A program made the translations under genes and the position numbers. From assembly GCF_012489685.1 (NCBI RefSeq), contig NC_080042.1, positions 52,814,066 to 52,878,065 on the forward strand: DNA of 64,000 nucleotides. The letters run 5' to 3'. The notes beneath the pieces were generated by a model, which saw only the letters and a program-made list of their open reading frames with translations, ran no database searches and was not told the origin of the DNA. Every line of letters starts with the position of its first letter. Within the stretch, counting starts at the first letter, position 1. Below, piece by piece: positions 1 through 11,117 of this stretch. Source of the DNA: Lotus japonicus (Eukaryota > Streptophyta > Magnoliopsida > Fabales > Fabaceae).

Positions 1-815
1 ATCTTCATATGTCAAGAGAGTTATATTAAAAAGGTTCTTGAGAAGTTTGGCATGGAGACTTGTAAGTGTGCGGACACCCCTTTGGCTGCTGATATGAAAA
101 TAATGAAGGAAGATGGTGCTAAGAAGATCAATCCGACTACTTACAGAAGTTTAGTAGGTTGTTTTCTATATCTAACAGCCACTAGACCTGATATATTGTT
201 TGCTACCTCTGTTCTCTCAAGATATATGTCTTCTCCTAGTGTCATACATTTCACATTTGCCAAAAGGGTTTGAGGTATCTAAAAGGTACTATGAGTCTTG
301 GAATGTTGTATACAAGTTCTAATGACAGCAAATTGTATGGGTACTGTGATAGTGATTGGGGAGGGTGTTTGGATGATATGAAGAGCACCTCCAGTTATAT
401 CTTTCAACTTGGCAAGTGTGTGGTTAGCTGGAGTTGCAAGAAACAAGATGTTGCTCAATCATCAGCAGAAGCATAATATGTTTCTTGTTCAGCTGCTGTA
501 AATCAAGCTGTATGGATGAGAAAAATATTAGGTGACTTGGTGCAAATTCAGGAGGAGCCTACAATCATTTGGTGTGATAATCAATCTGCTGTCTCCATGG
601 CTAAAAATCCAATTTTCCATGGTCGGACAAAGCACATAAAGATCAAATACCATTACATTAGGGAAGCTGAAAATGAAGGAGAAGTTTCTATTCAACACTG
701 CAGATCTGAAGACCAATTGGCTGATATTCTAACAAAACCATTTCCAAAGAGGAAGTTTCTGTATCTAAGGAACATGATGGGTCTATGCAGCAAGCCAAAC
801 CAGGAGGAGTGTTAG
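1..815 (+). pseudogene. Ty1/copia reverse transcriptase-RNase H 3' end (broken)
   Basis: This is the last part of a copia-type pol gene that enters from the left edge of the window. Reading from base 1, the end of the reverse transcriptase (TRPDILFATSVLSRYM) is followed by RNase H with its acidic residues in CDSDWGG, SSAEA and WCDNQSA, then RTKHIKIKYHYIRE and LADILTKPFP. Two lesions are visible: a one-base loss near 268, where the frame changes within FAKRV, and a TAA at 474-476 where the family normally has Glu in SSAEAEYVS. The frame ends at 813-815, inside the start of the LTR. The element cannot make an intact polyprotein. The family is clear from the motifs; the lineage within copia is not resolved. 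Confidence 0.9.
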
Positions 816-1122
816 ATTAATGGTTTGGCCTTGCTTTGGTCAAAGCTTATCTTTTTGTTATCTCAACTGCCCCTGTCAGTTTAGTTGAGAAATTTGAAAT
901 ATAATATATTTTATGTAAAAGTGTGTGGGTCTACCTTTTATGTAGATTATGTACTGTTGTGTTAAGATCTTGTACTGTTTTGAGTTGCTGCCATTGTACA
1001 AGACTTTTAAGCATTTTGAATGTATGAAAAAAGTGAACCCTTCTCTGATATCTGATTTTTCTGGTCTGCATCTCTCTCTCGAATTCCTCTCTTTATGCTC
1101 TTGCTGGTTCCATATTACAACA
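810..1122 (+). repeat. 3' LTR of the copia element
   Basis: A purine-rich tract (AGGAGGAG) sits directly before TGTTAGATTAATGG, the usual arrangement of polypurine tract and LTR start. The LTR overlaps the last codons of pol. The end is placed at the CA in CATATTACAACA, giving a TG...CA LTR of about 313 bp. The 5' LTR lies outside the window, so neither the exact end nor a target duplication can be confirmed. Confidence 0.6.
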
Positions 1123-1782
1123 GATTTAACGGTGGCAACTTTACCAAAGATGTGTGGAAAGAAAGTTGTAGCCTTATTGTTTCACACGCTCAACAAATGT
1201 AGCTTGACCTTCGAGCCTAGGTTAGGAACAAGGATTTCTATCTTGTAGAGTTTGGTGAGGAGATCATGCAATAATTCATGCTTTCCTTATTTAATTTTTC
1301 TTAAAATGTGGCAAGTTTTTGGTAACCCCTTGCTTGTGATGAATGAATTGAGTGGATAGCTCGTCCCATCCTTTAACGGAAAGAGGAGGAAAAAATTGTA
1401 ACCATCGGAGAGCTTATTTCCTCAAGGTAAGAGGGAAGGTCCTGCACACCAACGTATCCGAAGCTCCCAAAATAGACGTAGTCGTGGGTTAGATTCTCAC
1501 ACACGAGGCCAATTATTCTTCCGGTAAAGGAGTGAGGAGTTTCACTACTCCAAGTGTGGTGGTGCACATTGGTTATTGAGGAGGAGAAAGCGGCAAAGAG
1601 GTGAGAATTTATGACATGAGATGTACTTGTAAAAAGACACTCTACCGTTTAGGTTAGCTCAAGATTAGAGAGAATATCTCAGAGTCTTAGAAGAACAATA
1701 TGTAGAAAATGAGCAATCATTAAGTTATCGTCCAGGCTTCATTTTGCTCATCTAGGCGGCCATCATAACATTCACTTGACTA
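1123..1782. other. Stretch without recognised feature
   Basis: No gene, terminal repeat or RNA signal was recognised. Short open frames here lack any family motif. It may be further decayed repeat DNA. Confidence 0.4.
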
Positions 1783-3742
1783 TTTTTTTTGCTACAGAGG
1801 AAGATTAAAACCAAGACTACACTACACTATCAGCATACAATACTGTCAAGACACTCAAAGGAGGTTGTCTCCAAACAGGGTGAGTTGAACCATCTCTCAC
1901 TGCTTGCCTAGCTAGGGAGTCCACCGCCGAGTTTCAGTCGCGAGTAATCAGAGCGAACCGCACGTGCCATTCCCTACGTAGTAACCTTCTTATCCCCATG
2001 ATAGTGCCCTTCTCCCAATAGTCAGCAACACCCCTTTCCTGTTGCATAGCCTCCACAACTTTCCTGCAATCTGACTTGCAAAGGACAGCTCTGTGCCCAA
2101 GACTCCAAGCATGGAGGAGCCTGTGTTCCACTGATAGAAGCTCGGCAAGGAATGAGGAGCCCATCCCCAAACTGGCGGACACCCTGGAAATCCAATTTGA
2201 GTTTGAGTCTTGAATGAAGGCACCATAGCCCATGCGTTGAACAGTAGGGTTCCAGCTACCATCAACATGAAGCTGTACTTCATTAGCTCCTGGAGAAGCC
2301 TGTTCTGAATCCGCGTTCCTAACCGAAGCTATACCGGGCCATTGTCTCCAGCTTCGAGCATCCATTATAAGTTGCCTGACCACATACTGTAACGTCCAAG
2401 ATTTTTTGCCTAGTGTGCTGTCGTTCCGCCATCTCCAGGCCCACCACAAAGCTGCAACTGGAAGGATACTAGAGCCATTCGACAGTAGCCCTATGAACCA
2501 GACGCAAGTCTCCACTAGTGTTGACGTGCGACATCAAAGAACCAAGACTCCTCCAAAGGTCTCGCGAGTCTGGGCACCTGCTGGAGTCCGGGCACCTGCG
2601 AAAGACTGGTCAACATCCTCTGAATCTGCACCGCATCTAGAACACGTTGTCGTCGCGCTCAAGTGGCTCCTGAAATGCTTCTCATTTGTTGGCAAGGCCC
2701 CCTTCCGAACGAGCCACAAGAAGAAACGAGTTTTCTCTGGAATTTTGCTGCTCCAAATTCTCTTCCAGCAGCCCTGATCATCCTGCTCCTCATCACCATT
2801 CAAGAATACATAACCAGAGCTAGTGGAGTATCTACCATCAATCTCACCCGTCCACCGAATAAGTGGTTAATTTCCTGCGCTAACTTCGATGGAAGAATTG
2901 TGTATAATCTCTCAAGGTTCCAAGTACCATTCCGCCAAATATCACTTACCGTAAGCATCGCGTCTGAGATATGAACGAAAGGGACATGACCGACACACAG
3001 TTTGCCAGTACCAAGCCAGTTGCTATACCAGAAAGATGAAGACCCATCTCCTAGTTGTGCGTCAAAACCATTTGCCAAGCGATCCTTTGCTTTAATAATA
3101 CCCTTCCATATATAAGAGTCACCATAATTGTAAGAACCTGTAAGAATCAGATCATTATTTAGGTATCTTTGAGAGATAGCTTTCACCCACAACTTATCAT
3201 GACCATGGAGGAGGCTCTCCACTAATTTACCCAACATCGCCACATTATTTTTCCGTGTGCTTTGGATGCCAAGACCACCATTAGCTTTTGGCCGAATAAT
3301 CTCCTTCCAAGGCACAAGGTTCCAACCTCTTGATTGCCCCACTTTCGCCCAAATGTAACTACGAATGCGCTTGTCCACATAATCGCAAACTGACTCGGGT
3401 AACCACAGAGCCTGCATGGCATATACAGGAAGAGAGGAGAGGAAAGACTTGGCCAAGAAAAGTCTACCTGCCCTATTAAGCAATTTGTGCTTCCAAGACG
3501 CGAGACAAGTGTTCACTTTGTCAATTATTGGAGCAAAATTATCCCTCTTCACACGACCTTTAAGAAACAGCAAACCAAGATATTTCCCGAAGTTGCTAGC
3601 CCTGCTTATGCCCAGAATCTCATATAATTCTCGTTGGTCCCGCTAATCCACTTTCTTGGAACAGAACATCCTTGACTTCTCCAAATTCACTTTCATCCCC
3701 GAAGCATTACAGAAATCCCTTAGAGTGTCTGCCACCACCTGT
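1783..3742 (-). pseudogene. L1-type LINE fragment: RT end, zf-RVT and RNase H
   Basis: Read on the minus strand, the fragment begins inside the reverse transcriptase (FCNASGMKVNLEKS), passes the LASWKHKLLNRAGRLFLAKS region and the zinc-knuckle block (IPEKTRFFLWLVRKGALPTN, CSRCGADSEDVD), and ends with a plant LINE RNase H (VQLHVDGSWNP, LAELLSVEHRL, CKSDC). Lesions include a stop near 3,642, frame changes near 2,800 and near 2,590, and a TGA at 1,934-1,936 within RDxNSAVDSLARQA. Eight T on the plus strand at 1,783-1,790 is the poly-A tail. The 5' part of the element, including the endonuclease and RT core, is absent. It shares a HVPFVHISD block with the fragment at 49,486-50,736, so both probably belong to one family. 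Confidence 0.88.
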
Positions 3743-3955
3743 ATTTTTTCCTTCTATTTACAGTTTAGATTTGTTAATAAAGTGCTAGGTTGTTTTCCTT
3801 TTTAGAGCTAGTTGTATAGTTTGGTCTTGGGGCATGTTTGAGCGCTTTTGCTGCGGTGGCTTTATTTAGCTATTTTGTCCCCTCTTTTTGTTGTGGGTTG
3901 TGTTTTCTTGACTATATTATCTTATATATCATTTTGCTTTCGAAAAAAAATAAAC
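3743..3955 (+). mobile_element. LINE 3' untranslated tail in opposite orientation
   Basis: T/G-rich non-coding DNA runs to TTTGCTTTCG followed by eight A at about 3,945-3,952. This is the usual look of a plant LINE 3' end on the plus strand. It abuts the 5' end of the minus-strand LINE fragment with no gap. Assignment rests on composition and the A tail only. Confidence 0.45.
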
Positions 3956-4494
3956 TCCTAAAATTGTAGGTTACTAACTTACTTTAAAAATAAATGAGGC
4001 TAAATTAACAACTATAACAAAACTTCACATACTTTTCTTTGAAGTTAGAAATTTATATTTTAAGTATATTAATATATATACCACCAATTATGTGTGTGAG
4101 TATAATATGTGTGTGCGGATATGAGGCGGGTTGGGTATTATAGTACCCATACCCACACCCGTACCCACTATGTTTTACGGGTATTTACCCATGTCCAACC
4201 CCGTACTCGTCTAGCGCGTTTTTACCCGACCCATTATGGGTATGCCAGCCCTAGATTACCATCTTATGTCTATGATTTTTAGTCCTGAAATTGCTCATAA
4301 TATTTTTGCTATTCTCTGTCTATGTTTTCTCCGCAGGTCATTGCTTCTCCGTTCAATGCCCTTTCACAAGTAATTGCAGAGGTTGTGTATGAGATGAGCT
4401 ATGGCTTTATCATCTTATTTGGGGTTTAGGATGATTGTTTTTTGGACGCATTGTTTGCAGTTTTTCATTCTTTGACGTAAATCCATGATTGGTC
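3956..4494. other. AT-rich spacer with a short GGGTAxCC repeat block
   Basis: At about 4,110-4,255 there are many partly inverted copies of a GGGTA/TACCC-type motif (for example ACCCATACCCACACCCGTACCC and its near-complement). Such blocks are commonly dispersed repeats in plant genomes. No gene was seen. Confidence 0.35.
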
Positions 4495-4629
4495 TTTTTT
4501 TATAAACAAATGAATTTCATAAATAGGAGTATAAGGGGTACTCCACCCATAATACAACAGAGAAACTGAAAAAACCAAACCAACTATCAACAGCACCTAA
4601 TTACACAAGGAATAAACCAACACAAATAC
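4495..4629 (-). mobile_element. Solo LINE 3' tail
   Basis: The text from the T run near 4,496 through GGGGTACTCCACCCATAATACAAC closely resembles the 3' end of the LINE at 21,511-25,036 (21,511-21,600: GGGGTACTCCAACCCATAATACAAC), in the same minus orientation. It is read as a short 5'-truncated copy of that family. The Harbinger-type element at 4,633 starts right beside it and may be inserted in it. Confidence 0.6.
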
Positions 4630-4632
4630 TAA

Positions 4633-5721
4633 GGGCTCGTTTGACACGCCGTATTAGACATGATAGTATAAGCTTATACAATACATTATGAGTTTATCTA
4701 TTGTTTGGTGATGACATTGTATTGTATAAGCTTATCCATCAAAGTCTCCTTATACGTTAAAATGACGTATTATTTAATCCATCATGTGAGTGATGGATAA
4801 GGCATGATAAGGTTGTGACGTATAAGTCACCATCACCACCACACTCCATTGCTGCCAACTTACACCACCATTGGCACCACCACCGCCACCGGTGTTGTCG
4901 CCACCACCCGATCACCACCGTTGCCACCACCACCGCCCTACCGTCACCACTGGTGTTGTCGCCACAACCACCACCACCACCCTACCGCCACCACCGACAC
5001 CACAAACCTATCGCCACCACCACCATAGTCGCCGCCACCACTCTATTGCCACCACCGACACCACAACCACCACCCTACTAAGCCACCACCGCCTTACCAC
5101 CACCACCGTATCGTCGCCAACACCACAACCACCAGCGCTGCCACCACCCGATCACCACCAGCGCCGCCCTACCGCCACCACCGGTGTTGCCGCCACCGAC
5201 ACCACAATCACCACCCTATCGCCACCACACTATAATCGTCGTCCCCACTCTATTGCCACCACCACCGACACCACAACCACCACCCTATCGCCACCACCAC
5301 CACCATTGCCTCCACCCTCCACCGTAGCCGTCACCCTAGCGCAGCCACCACCGCCACCACCCTATCATCGCCACCACCACAACCACCATCGCTGCCACCA
5401 CCACCACCACCAACCTACCACCACTTCCATCACCACCGCCACCAACACCAACCTACCACCATTGCCACCACCACCACCAACCTACCACCACTTCCATCAC
5501 CACCGTTATAATCACCTCCATATTTGATTTTTATTATATATCATTATTCAATACTTCATTAAACATAAAATTGCATTAATTTAAACGATATGGTAAATTG
5601 TACAGAGTATGGCCAAACGCTGGATAGTATAAGAAAGTTATCAAGGCTTATACTATCAGGCCTAATACTATCAGGTCTTATACTATCAGGCCTTATACTA
5701 TACGTCGCACCAAACAGGCCC
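4633..5721. mobile_element. Non-autonomous PIF/Harbinger-type element
   Basis: The left end reads GGGCTCGTTTGACACGCCGT and the right end, complemented, reads GGGCCTGTTTGGTGCGACGT. The element is flanked on both sides by TAA (4,630-4,632 and 5,722-5,724). GGGC.TGTTTGG termini with a three-base TAA/TTA duplication are typical of PIF/Harbinger (Tourist) elements. At the right end four copies of a TATACTATCAGGCCT-like unit are stacked (about 5,635-5,700). No transposase is encoded. The middle is a long CAC-rich array described separately. Its termini differ from those of the Harbinger at 11,459, so that element is not the obvious source of its transposase. Confidence 0.78.
4826..5522. repeat. CAC/CCACCG-rich repeat array
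   Basis: About 700 bp of almost pure CCACCA, CCACCG, CACAAC and CACCCTATCG units, with recurring blocks such as CGGTGTTG.CGCCACC. All plus-strand frames are open because the array lacks T-rich stops, and they give low-complexity His/Pro/Thr peptides. It is treated as satellite-like expansion and not as a gene. Confidence 0.85.
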
Positions 5722-5724
5722 TAA

Positions 5725-6190
5725 TAGTAAAGGAACACTTGCTACTATCAACTACTAGAAAACTAAGAGAATAAGGACTCTTCAACACTTTGCTGACTTG
5801 GTATTAGGATCCCTTCAAATTCGAGACTTTCCTCCTTCACATACCAGCTGCATGACAGAAATTTTGCTGTTATAACAAAGTATTTGTCCAAAGTTCGTTA
5901 GTCAAATCAAATTGCTTCCATACAAGCTAATGGGTTAGAAGTCCATTCAATGGGTGAATAACTAAACCCTTGCTCTATTGTGCGAGATTGTAATGGAATT
6001 GCTCTTGGTCGGGATGTTCCCTTGTGCGTATAGGTGACAATCTTGTCATGATTTCATTAGCTAAGAGGCATTTACTTATTGTCATTTGTTTGGATTGAGG
6101 ACACCCTCTAGCTCTTTGTCTAACTATGAAGTATTAGTCTCCGTGCATGTTTCTTTTGCTTAATGATATTTTGTTTCCGTTAATCCGTAA
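5725..6190. other. Spacer without recognised feature
   Basis: No gene is visible. The first part (AAAGGAACACTTGC... to about 5,850) may be the rest of the LINE 3' tail split by the Harbinger-type element, but similarity is weak. Confidence 0.3.
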
Positions 6191-6604
6191 CAGGGTCAGC
6201 CCAAGGCCAAAGCCACCCCAATTTTTTTTTTACTAAGTAAAAAAGGCCTCCAAATTTTTTCTTCCTAAGTAAAAAAGGCTCAAAATTAAAATTAATAAAA
6301 TCTTATCTTAGATCAATCATAGATCAACCATGTCTTTGGAAAAAGTAAATGAATTAGCTTTAATATTAATTGAAAAAGACATGTTAAATCCAATTGATTA
6401 TGTCTTAAGTTTTTTATTTTCCTCTTGTAACAAAAAAATTGAAATTCATTATGATAATTTAATAAATGATTTTGCATCTCAAAAAGCTTAAAAAAAATTA
6501 AATAAAAAAATATTTTTACTTAAAAAGTAATAATAAAGAAATTTTTTTTAGGGTTTTTACTTTCAAGTTTTCTTTATGTTTCATTTAGTGTTGGGCCAGC
6601 TCTG
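6191..6604 (+). mobile_element. hAT transposon remnant
   Basis: Perfect 8-bp direct repeats ATCCGTAA (6,183-6,190 and 6,605-6,612) flank a 414-bp element. The ends are CAGGGTCAGCCCAAGGC and, complemented, CAGAGCTGGCCCAAC. Eight-base duplications and CAG.G termini define hAT elements. It is a deletion derivative that keeps only the end of the transposase gene. Confidence 0.85.
6330..6491 (+). pseudogene. hAT transposase C-terminal fragment
   Basis: A 53-residue open frame begins MSLEKVNELALILIEKDML and ends NLINDFASQKA. This resembles the dimerisation end of plant TTF-type zinc-finger hAT transposases, where a short helix with SIEK is followed by a FAS..K(A/V)R block. The catalytic part is gone. 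A run of residues between the two blocks (about 21-40) fits the family poorly. It lies in the sense direction inside the 414-bp hAT relic. Confidence 0.65.
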
Positions 6605-6656
6605 ATCCGTAAATAAAAAACGGTCTCCCTCGTAGTCCATATCTAATACAATTTTT

Positions 6657-6847
6657 TTTTGTCCTTGGGCCACCAGTCTCCACGGGGAAATGAGTCTCAT
6701 GTGACTAATCTGGCTCGAGATACATTAGTGATATTCATGGCCGCAAATGTATTATTTTTACCTTAGAGGGGATCGAACCCGGGTCAAAAGTCTAGGCGAA
6801 ATCCTTTAAGGAAATGCACATTCACCACTTCTGCAACCCCTTGTAAT
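6657..6847 (-). mobile_element. tRNA-derived SINE
   Basis: On the minus strand the unit begins AGGGGTTGCAGAAGTGGTGA and holds a good polymerase III B box, GGTTCGATCCC, near 6,770-6,780. It ends in a T run on the plus strand. The 13-bp repeat TAATACAATTTTT flanks it (6,644-6,656 and 6,848-6,860). Poly-A tail, B box and target duplication together mark a SINE. Confidence 0.8.
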
Positions 6848-6860
6848 TAATACAATTTTT

Positions 6861-7504
6861 ATTTTATTTTTATGCAACCTATCTAATCAAACACATGAAA
6901 AATTAAGTTACATATTTAATGTTTCGTAACAAAAACGTTACCTATCTAATGATTGTTTATATAAAGTTTATTTTTTCGAGTTTTAATAAGTCATTAATTT
7001 AATCTTCCAATATATGTTTGAATGTTTTTTTAAAATCATATATTTAAAAAATATTATTCGAATTTTTTTTTTGTAACAGAGGGAAAAATATTAATTTATT
7101 TTAAATTGACCTTGAGTTAATTTCTAATAACACTCACTTTGACTTTTTTTCAATATTCTTTTTAGTGGTTAAAATTTATGGAAATCCCACCACATTGAGA
7201 GTCTTATTTTAGAATAGAGGGAATAATAAAATTGTACTTATTCATTAAGGTTAAGGGTGTCAGGGTGTGACACAAATTTTTAAAAAAGAAAAATAACAAG
7301 TTTAAACTTTTACTCCAAGCTTATAATGAGGCAGTTACAAACTTGAGATCTCTCCCTCCACCCTTTCCCTTTCCCTTTCTTTCTCAGTTTCTTAAGAATT
7401 CATTCAGATTGAAGCCCCTTCTCACCAAACCAAACCCATCTCCACCTTCTCTAGAAGAAAAATTTGGGAATTTGGTGTGGTGGGTTGGTTTGAATCTGAG
7501 AAAA
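6861..7504 (+). promoter_or_regulatory. Upstream region and 5' UTR of the rhomboid gene
   Basis: The last 150 bases before the ATG are C/T-rich (CTCCCTCCACCCTTTCCC from about 7,352), as in many plant 5' UTRs. No convincing TATA box was identified. The AT-rich part before 7,300 shows no other feature. Confidence 0.4.
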
Positions 7505-9768
7505 ATGTCACGGAGAGATCTAGAAGGTGGCAGAGGAAGCAAGAGAGCAGCATCAAATGCTTATGATCCAGAAACCCATTGGACATCATGGCTTGTGCCT
7601 CTGTTTGTGGCGGTCAATGTTGTTCTTTTCATTGCCGCCATGTATGTTAACAATTGTCCTCGTAAGAATCCTGGCTTTGATGGTGACTGTGTCGCCAGGT
7701 TCCTGGGTAGATTCTCCTTTCAGCCTCTCCGGGAGAATCCACTGTTTGGACCTTCTTCTGCGACGTAAGAGCTGAATAACTGGTTTTTCTTCAGTACCCA
7801 TGATTCATTTTTCAATTTTTGATTGATTTGTTATGGTTTTGTTGATTTTGGGTGTTTTTTTTTTATGTTTTGAGTATTAATTCCAGCTTTCAGTGGAACT
7901 GCCTTTGATTTTGATCTTGTTTTAGCTCATGGGGCATGAAAATTTGGTTGATTTAGTGAATTGGGGGTCACTTTTTCTTGATATAATCTTTGTTTTTTTT
8001 TATGTCAAAGCTCTAAAACTTGGAATTTGTTGATTGTATGAAATGAATTTCAGAATTCTCTTCATTACCGGCTTAAATTTTGGACTTGAATAACTGTCTT
8101 GGTAAATAAATATTGGGTGAACTTGGTGAAGTCAAATTTTCACTTTTATATAATTGCTTGTAGAATTGATTGGATCAGTGAAATTGTTGTCTTTTATTTC
8201 ACAATCCTAATTCTATTTCACTTCCTTTCAACCTCATGATTAGTAGCATTTTTAGTACTCAATTTCATCTTTCATGTTATCAGGAAAAAAATAAAATAAA
8301 GAATATGACTACAATCAAATGTGGTTTTCTCAAATGTTTGAGCCTTGCATGAACTCTTAGTGTCCGGGTATAGATTTTTGAAGGAAATTAACTCATTTAA
8401 TTTTTTGTTGATTTTTGAAGGTTAACAAAGATGGGAGCTCTTAAGTGGGACGATGTTGTGAATCGTCACCAGGGATGGAGACTTTTCACATGTATTTGGT
8501 TACATGCTGGAATTATTCATTTGGCAGCAAATATGTTGAGTCTGGTTTTCATTGGCATTCGCCTTGAACAACAATTTGGGTTTGGTATGTTTCCTTTCCC
8601 ATGTTATTTTATCATCCGGTCACTGAAGCAATATCATTTAGTGAATTTTATAAAAAAAAAAAGTATTAGGAATGGAGAACTTTAAACTTTTCAATTTTAA
8701 CTTTTATACCTAAGAGAAGACAACCTGTTCCAAAGCTTACTTACCTATTGAGTTTATGTGTTTAAGTTCTACATTATGACCAATCATTTTGTTAAAATAC
8801 TGGCAGTGAGGATAGGAATCATTTACCTGTTGTCCGGATTCGGTGGGAGTGTATTGTCATCTCTATTTATTAGAAACAACATCTCCGTTGGTGCTTCTAG
8901 TGCTTTGTTTGGACTTCTTGGAGCAATGCTCTCAGAACTTATCACAAACTGGAGTATTTACTCCAATAAAGTGAGTGTTGCTAATCACTGCTTCCAATCT
9001 TATTCATGTATCCTTGATTTGAAAAACACTTTGGTCTTCAAAATTATGTCTCTTTTACACGAGCATTGTTCCTATATAATGTAATGGGATTCAGTTTCAA
9101 TTTTAACAACTCTACTTTGTATTTTGCAGGCAGCTGCTTTGCTCACACTAGTCCTTATTATTGCTGTCAATCTTGCCATTGGCATGTTGCCACATGTTGA
9201 TAATTTTGCTCATATAGGAGGATTCCTAGCAGGATTTCTTCTTGGTTTTATTTTCCTACCCCGTCCTCAATTCGGGTGGTCAGAGCAGCAACATCTTCCT
9301 ACTGGTGTTCGTGTAAAATCAAAGTACAAGGCTTACCAATATGTTCTATGGATTGTCTCTGCTGTTCTATTCATCGCTGGGTAAGCTCCTTTCTTAAATC
9401 TTCATAAGGGTGTTATGACTTACGCTTAAAACTAAGCTTTTTCATTAAAGGCAGGCAAGTTTATTAACCCGCTACATGATTATTGTCAAAAAATTCTAAT
9501 TGATCTTTAGAGATTTTGTAGATTCTTATGATCTGTTGTTCTCTGCCATTTGTTTTGCTATGAGTTTATCTTCTGCCACTGACTCACGCATTTCTCTAGT
9601 TATCACAAAGTATGTGTTATCTCTAATCACTGAATTCGTTTGTTGAATGGTAGGTTATCCATTGCTTTAGTGATGCTGTTTCGCGGTGAGAATGGATATG
9701 ATCACTGCCATTGGTGTCACTACCTAACGTGTGTACCTACTTCTAAATGGAAATGCGATGACAGTTAA
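7505..9768 (+). CDS. RHOMBOID-like intramembrane serine protease, RBL1/RBL2 type
   Basis: Five exons: 7,505-7,764, 8,421-8,584, 8,807-8,970, 9,130-9,380 and 9,654-9,768. All introns are GT-AG, phases match, and the joined frame is 317 aa. The product is a polytopic membrane protease expected in Golgi or other secretory membranes, cutting transmembrane helices of substrates. The visible family features are the plant N-terminal block [10 protein letters not shown] and [14 protein letters not shown], the HLAANM motif, the serine motif GASSALFG and the histidine motif [12 protein letters not shown], so the catalytic Ser-His pair is present. The serine motif has Ser where many relatives have Gly (GASG). 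The C-terminal Cys/His cluster [10 protein letters not shown] matches Arabidopsis RBL2-like proteins. The ATG at 7,505 was chosen because it is followed by the family start (MSRRDLEG); the open frame extends further upstream without family similarity. Confidence 0.95.
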
Positions 9769-10440
9769 ACAAAGGGCATGAGCTATTCCTGTTTCTTCCA
9801 TGTATAGGTATAGCTATAGCTTTTACATATTGGGTTGTTTACTTTATACTTTTCTCCTTTGTTAATTCGTTTAAAAATCAGTTTTTGTGGTTTGTATGTG
9901 GGTTTATGTGTATTCATGTGCACATTTATATATAAAGAAATTTACTTTTGTACATGAAACCTGGCTTTCCTGTTGCCTAGTTCTTTCTGAGTTCAAATTC
10001 ATCCCTTCCCTGTTATCTTTGTGATTATTAGGCTAGTCCATTTGAATGGTAGTTTGAATAAATTGATTAATTTCTTTTTATTCCTTCCCTGCAAACATAT
10101 GGAATTAACAAACATTGTTCAAAATCTAGAAAAGTATCTAATGGTGACATCAGAATTCATGGTTTGGACGGTTTACCAAATCACTACGCGTTAGTCATTA
10201 CTTAAACTTCACAGTCAATCTTTATAGTTGTTGTGTTGCTGTTAAGTCTCCAGTCTGAACTAGACACCCATATTACAATGACATGATAACCAACTACACA
10301 ATCGAACATATTTTCAGTCATTTTGGAGGATAGAAGAATCAAATTTTTCCTTTTGCAGAACTAGTTTTAGTGACAGTTTTACTCTATTTTGCATCTGAAA
10401 ACTTCGTTAAAAATGAAGGAAAATTAACTATACACGGGGC
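9769..10440. other. 3' UTR of the rhomboid gene and spacer
   Basis: The first roughly 200 bases should be 3' UTR, with an AT-rich segment near 9,930. The rest is AT-rich spacer without recognised signals. Confidence 0.4.
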
Positions 10441-10748
10441 TGCGTCTAGGGTGGGTCACTTCAAAAGTGAACTACCGTGGTTTAGTTACATTTTTGTGGT
10501 GACAAGACAAAAATATCCTTCATGCCTCAAAACTTTCCCTCTTTCTCCTTCCATCATCACCACCCTATCACACCCATCTGAGTTCCTCACCCATCTGGGT
10601 TCCTCCTTCTATCATCACAAAGTTGACCTCTTCTCCTCCTCCACCCAATTCTCCTCCGCGTAAAACCCCACTTTCGTCTTTTTTCCTTTCAATCATTGCC
10701 TTACCGCCAGTGGTGACGCCGGAAGTGGGAGATCTCCGAGATCAGCTA

Positions 10749-11117
10749 TCAGAAGAGGAAGTGGGAAATGGCCCAGGGTTCGAATTCCGGGTGGTTGATG
10801 CAATTGTCGCCGTCGATCTTGCAAATCCTGTCGTCGAGCTTCTCCTAGGTCGCCAGCTGGCCCATGCTTCCCATGATGGATCCGAGCTTCGACCTGTAAA
10901 TCTTAGCGTTGACGTCGAACATTTGGAAGACCTGCTCCAGCATCGCGGTTAGACGGGCTCTCGAACGCACCGACAACGATGTGTATCTCGAAGGCGTTGT
11001 TGGTGGGACTCGGAGCACAAAATCTGAGAAGAGGGAACCCAAATCTGAAGAGACGTTGTGTGAATCCGAATTTATGTTTTTGTTCTGATGACCATGTAGC
11101 TGCATGTTCTGTGTCAA
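10749..11117 (-). pseudogene. Calmodulin-like EF-hand protein pseudogene
   Basis: The minus-strand frame reads MLEQVFQMFDVNAKIYRSKLGSIMGS, then a TAG at 10,845-10,847, then EKLDDRICKIDGDNCINHPEF and a stop at 10,749. This is the shape of plant CML proteins, in which helix-loop-helix units have DVNGDGKIS-type loops. Both calcium loops are shortened here: the first lacks the GDG stretch and the second has lost residues before CIN. With the internal stop this cannot be a working calcium sensor. The N-terminal 45 residues show no family match. No intron was seen, as in many CML genes. It could be a captured gene fragment within a repeat, but terminal repeats were not found. Confidence 0.7.

Noticed and set aside
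4871..5527. 218-residue His/Pro/Thr-rich open frame
   Set aside because: It is translation of the CAC-rich array; overlapping frames are also open and no domain or codon pattern supports a gene.
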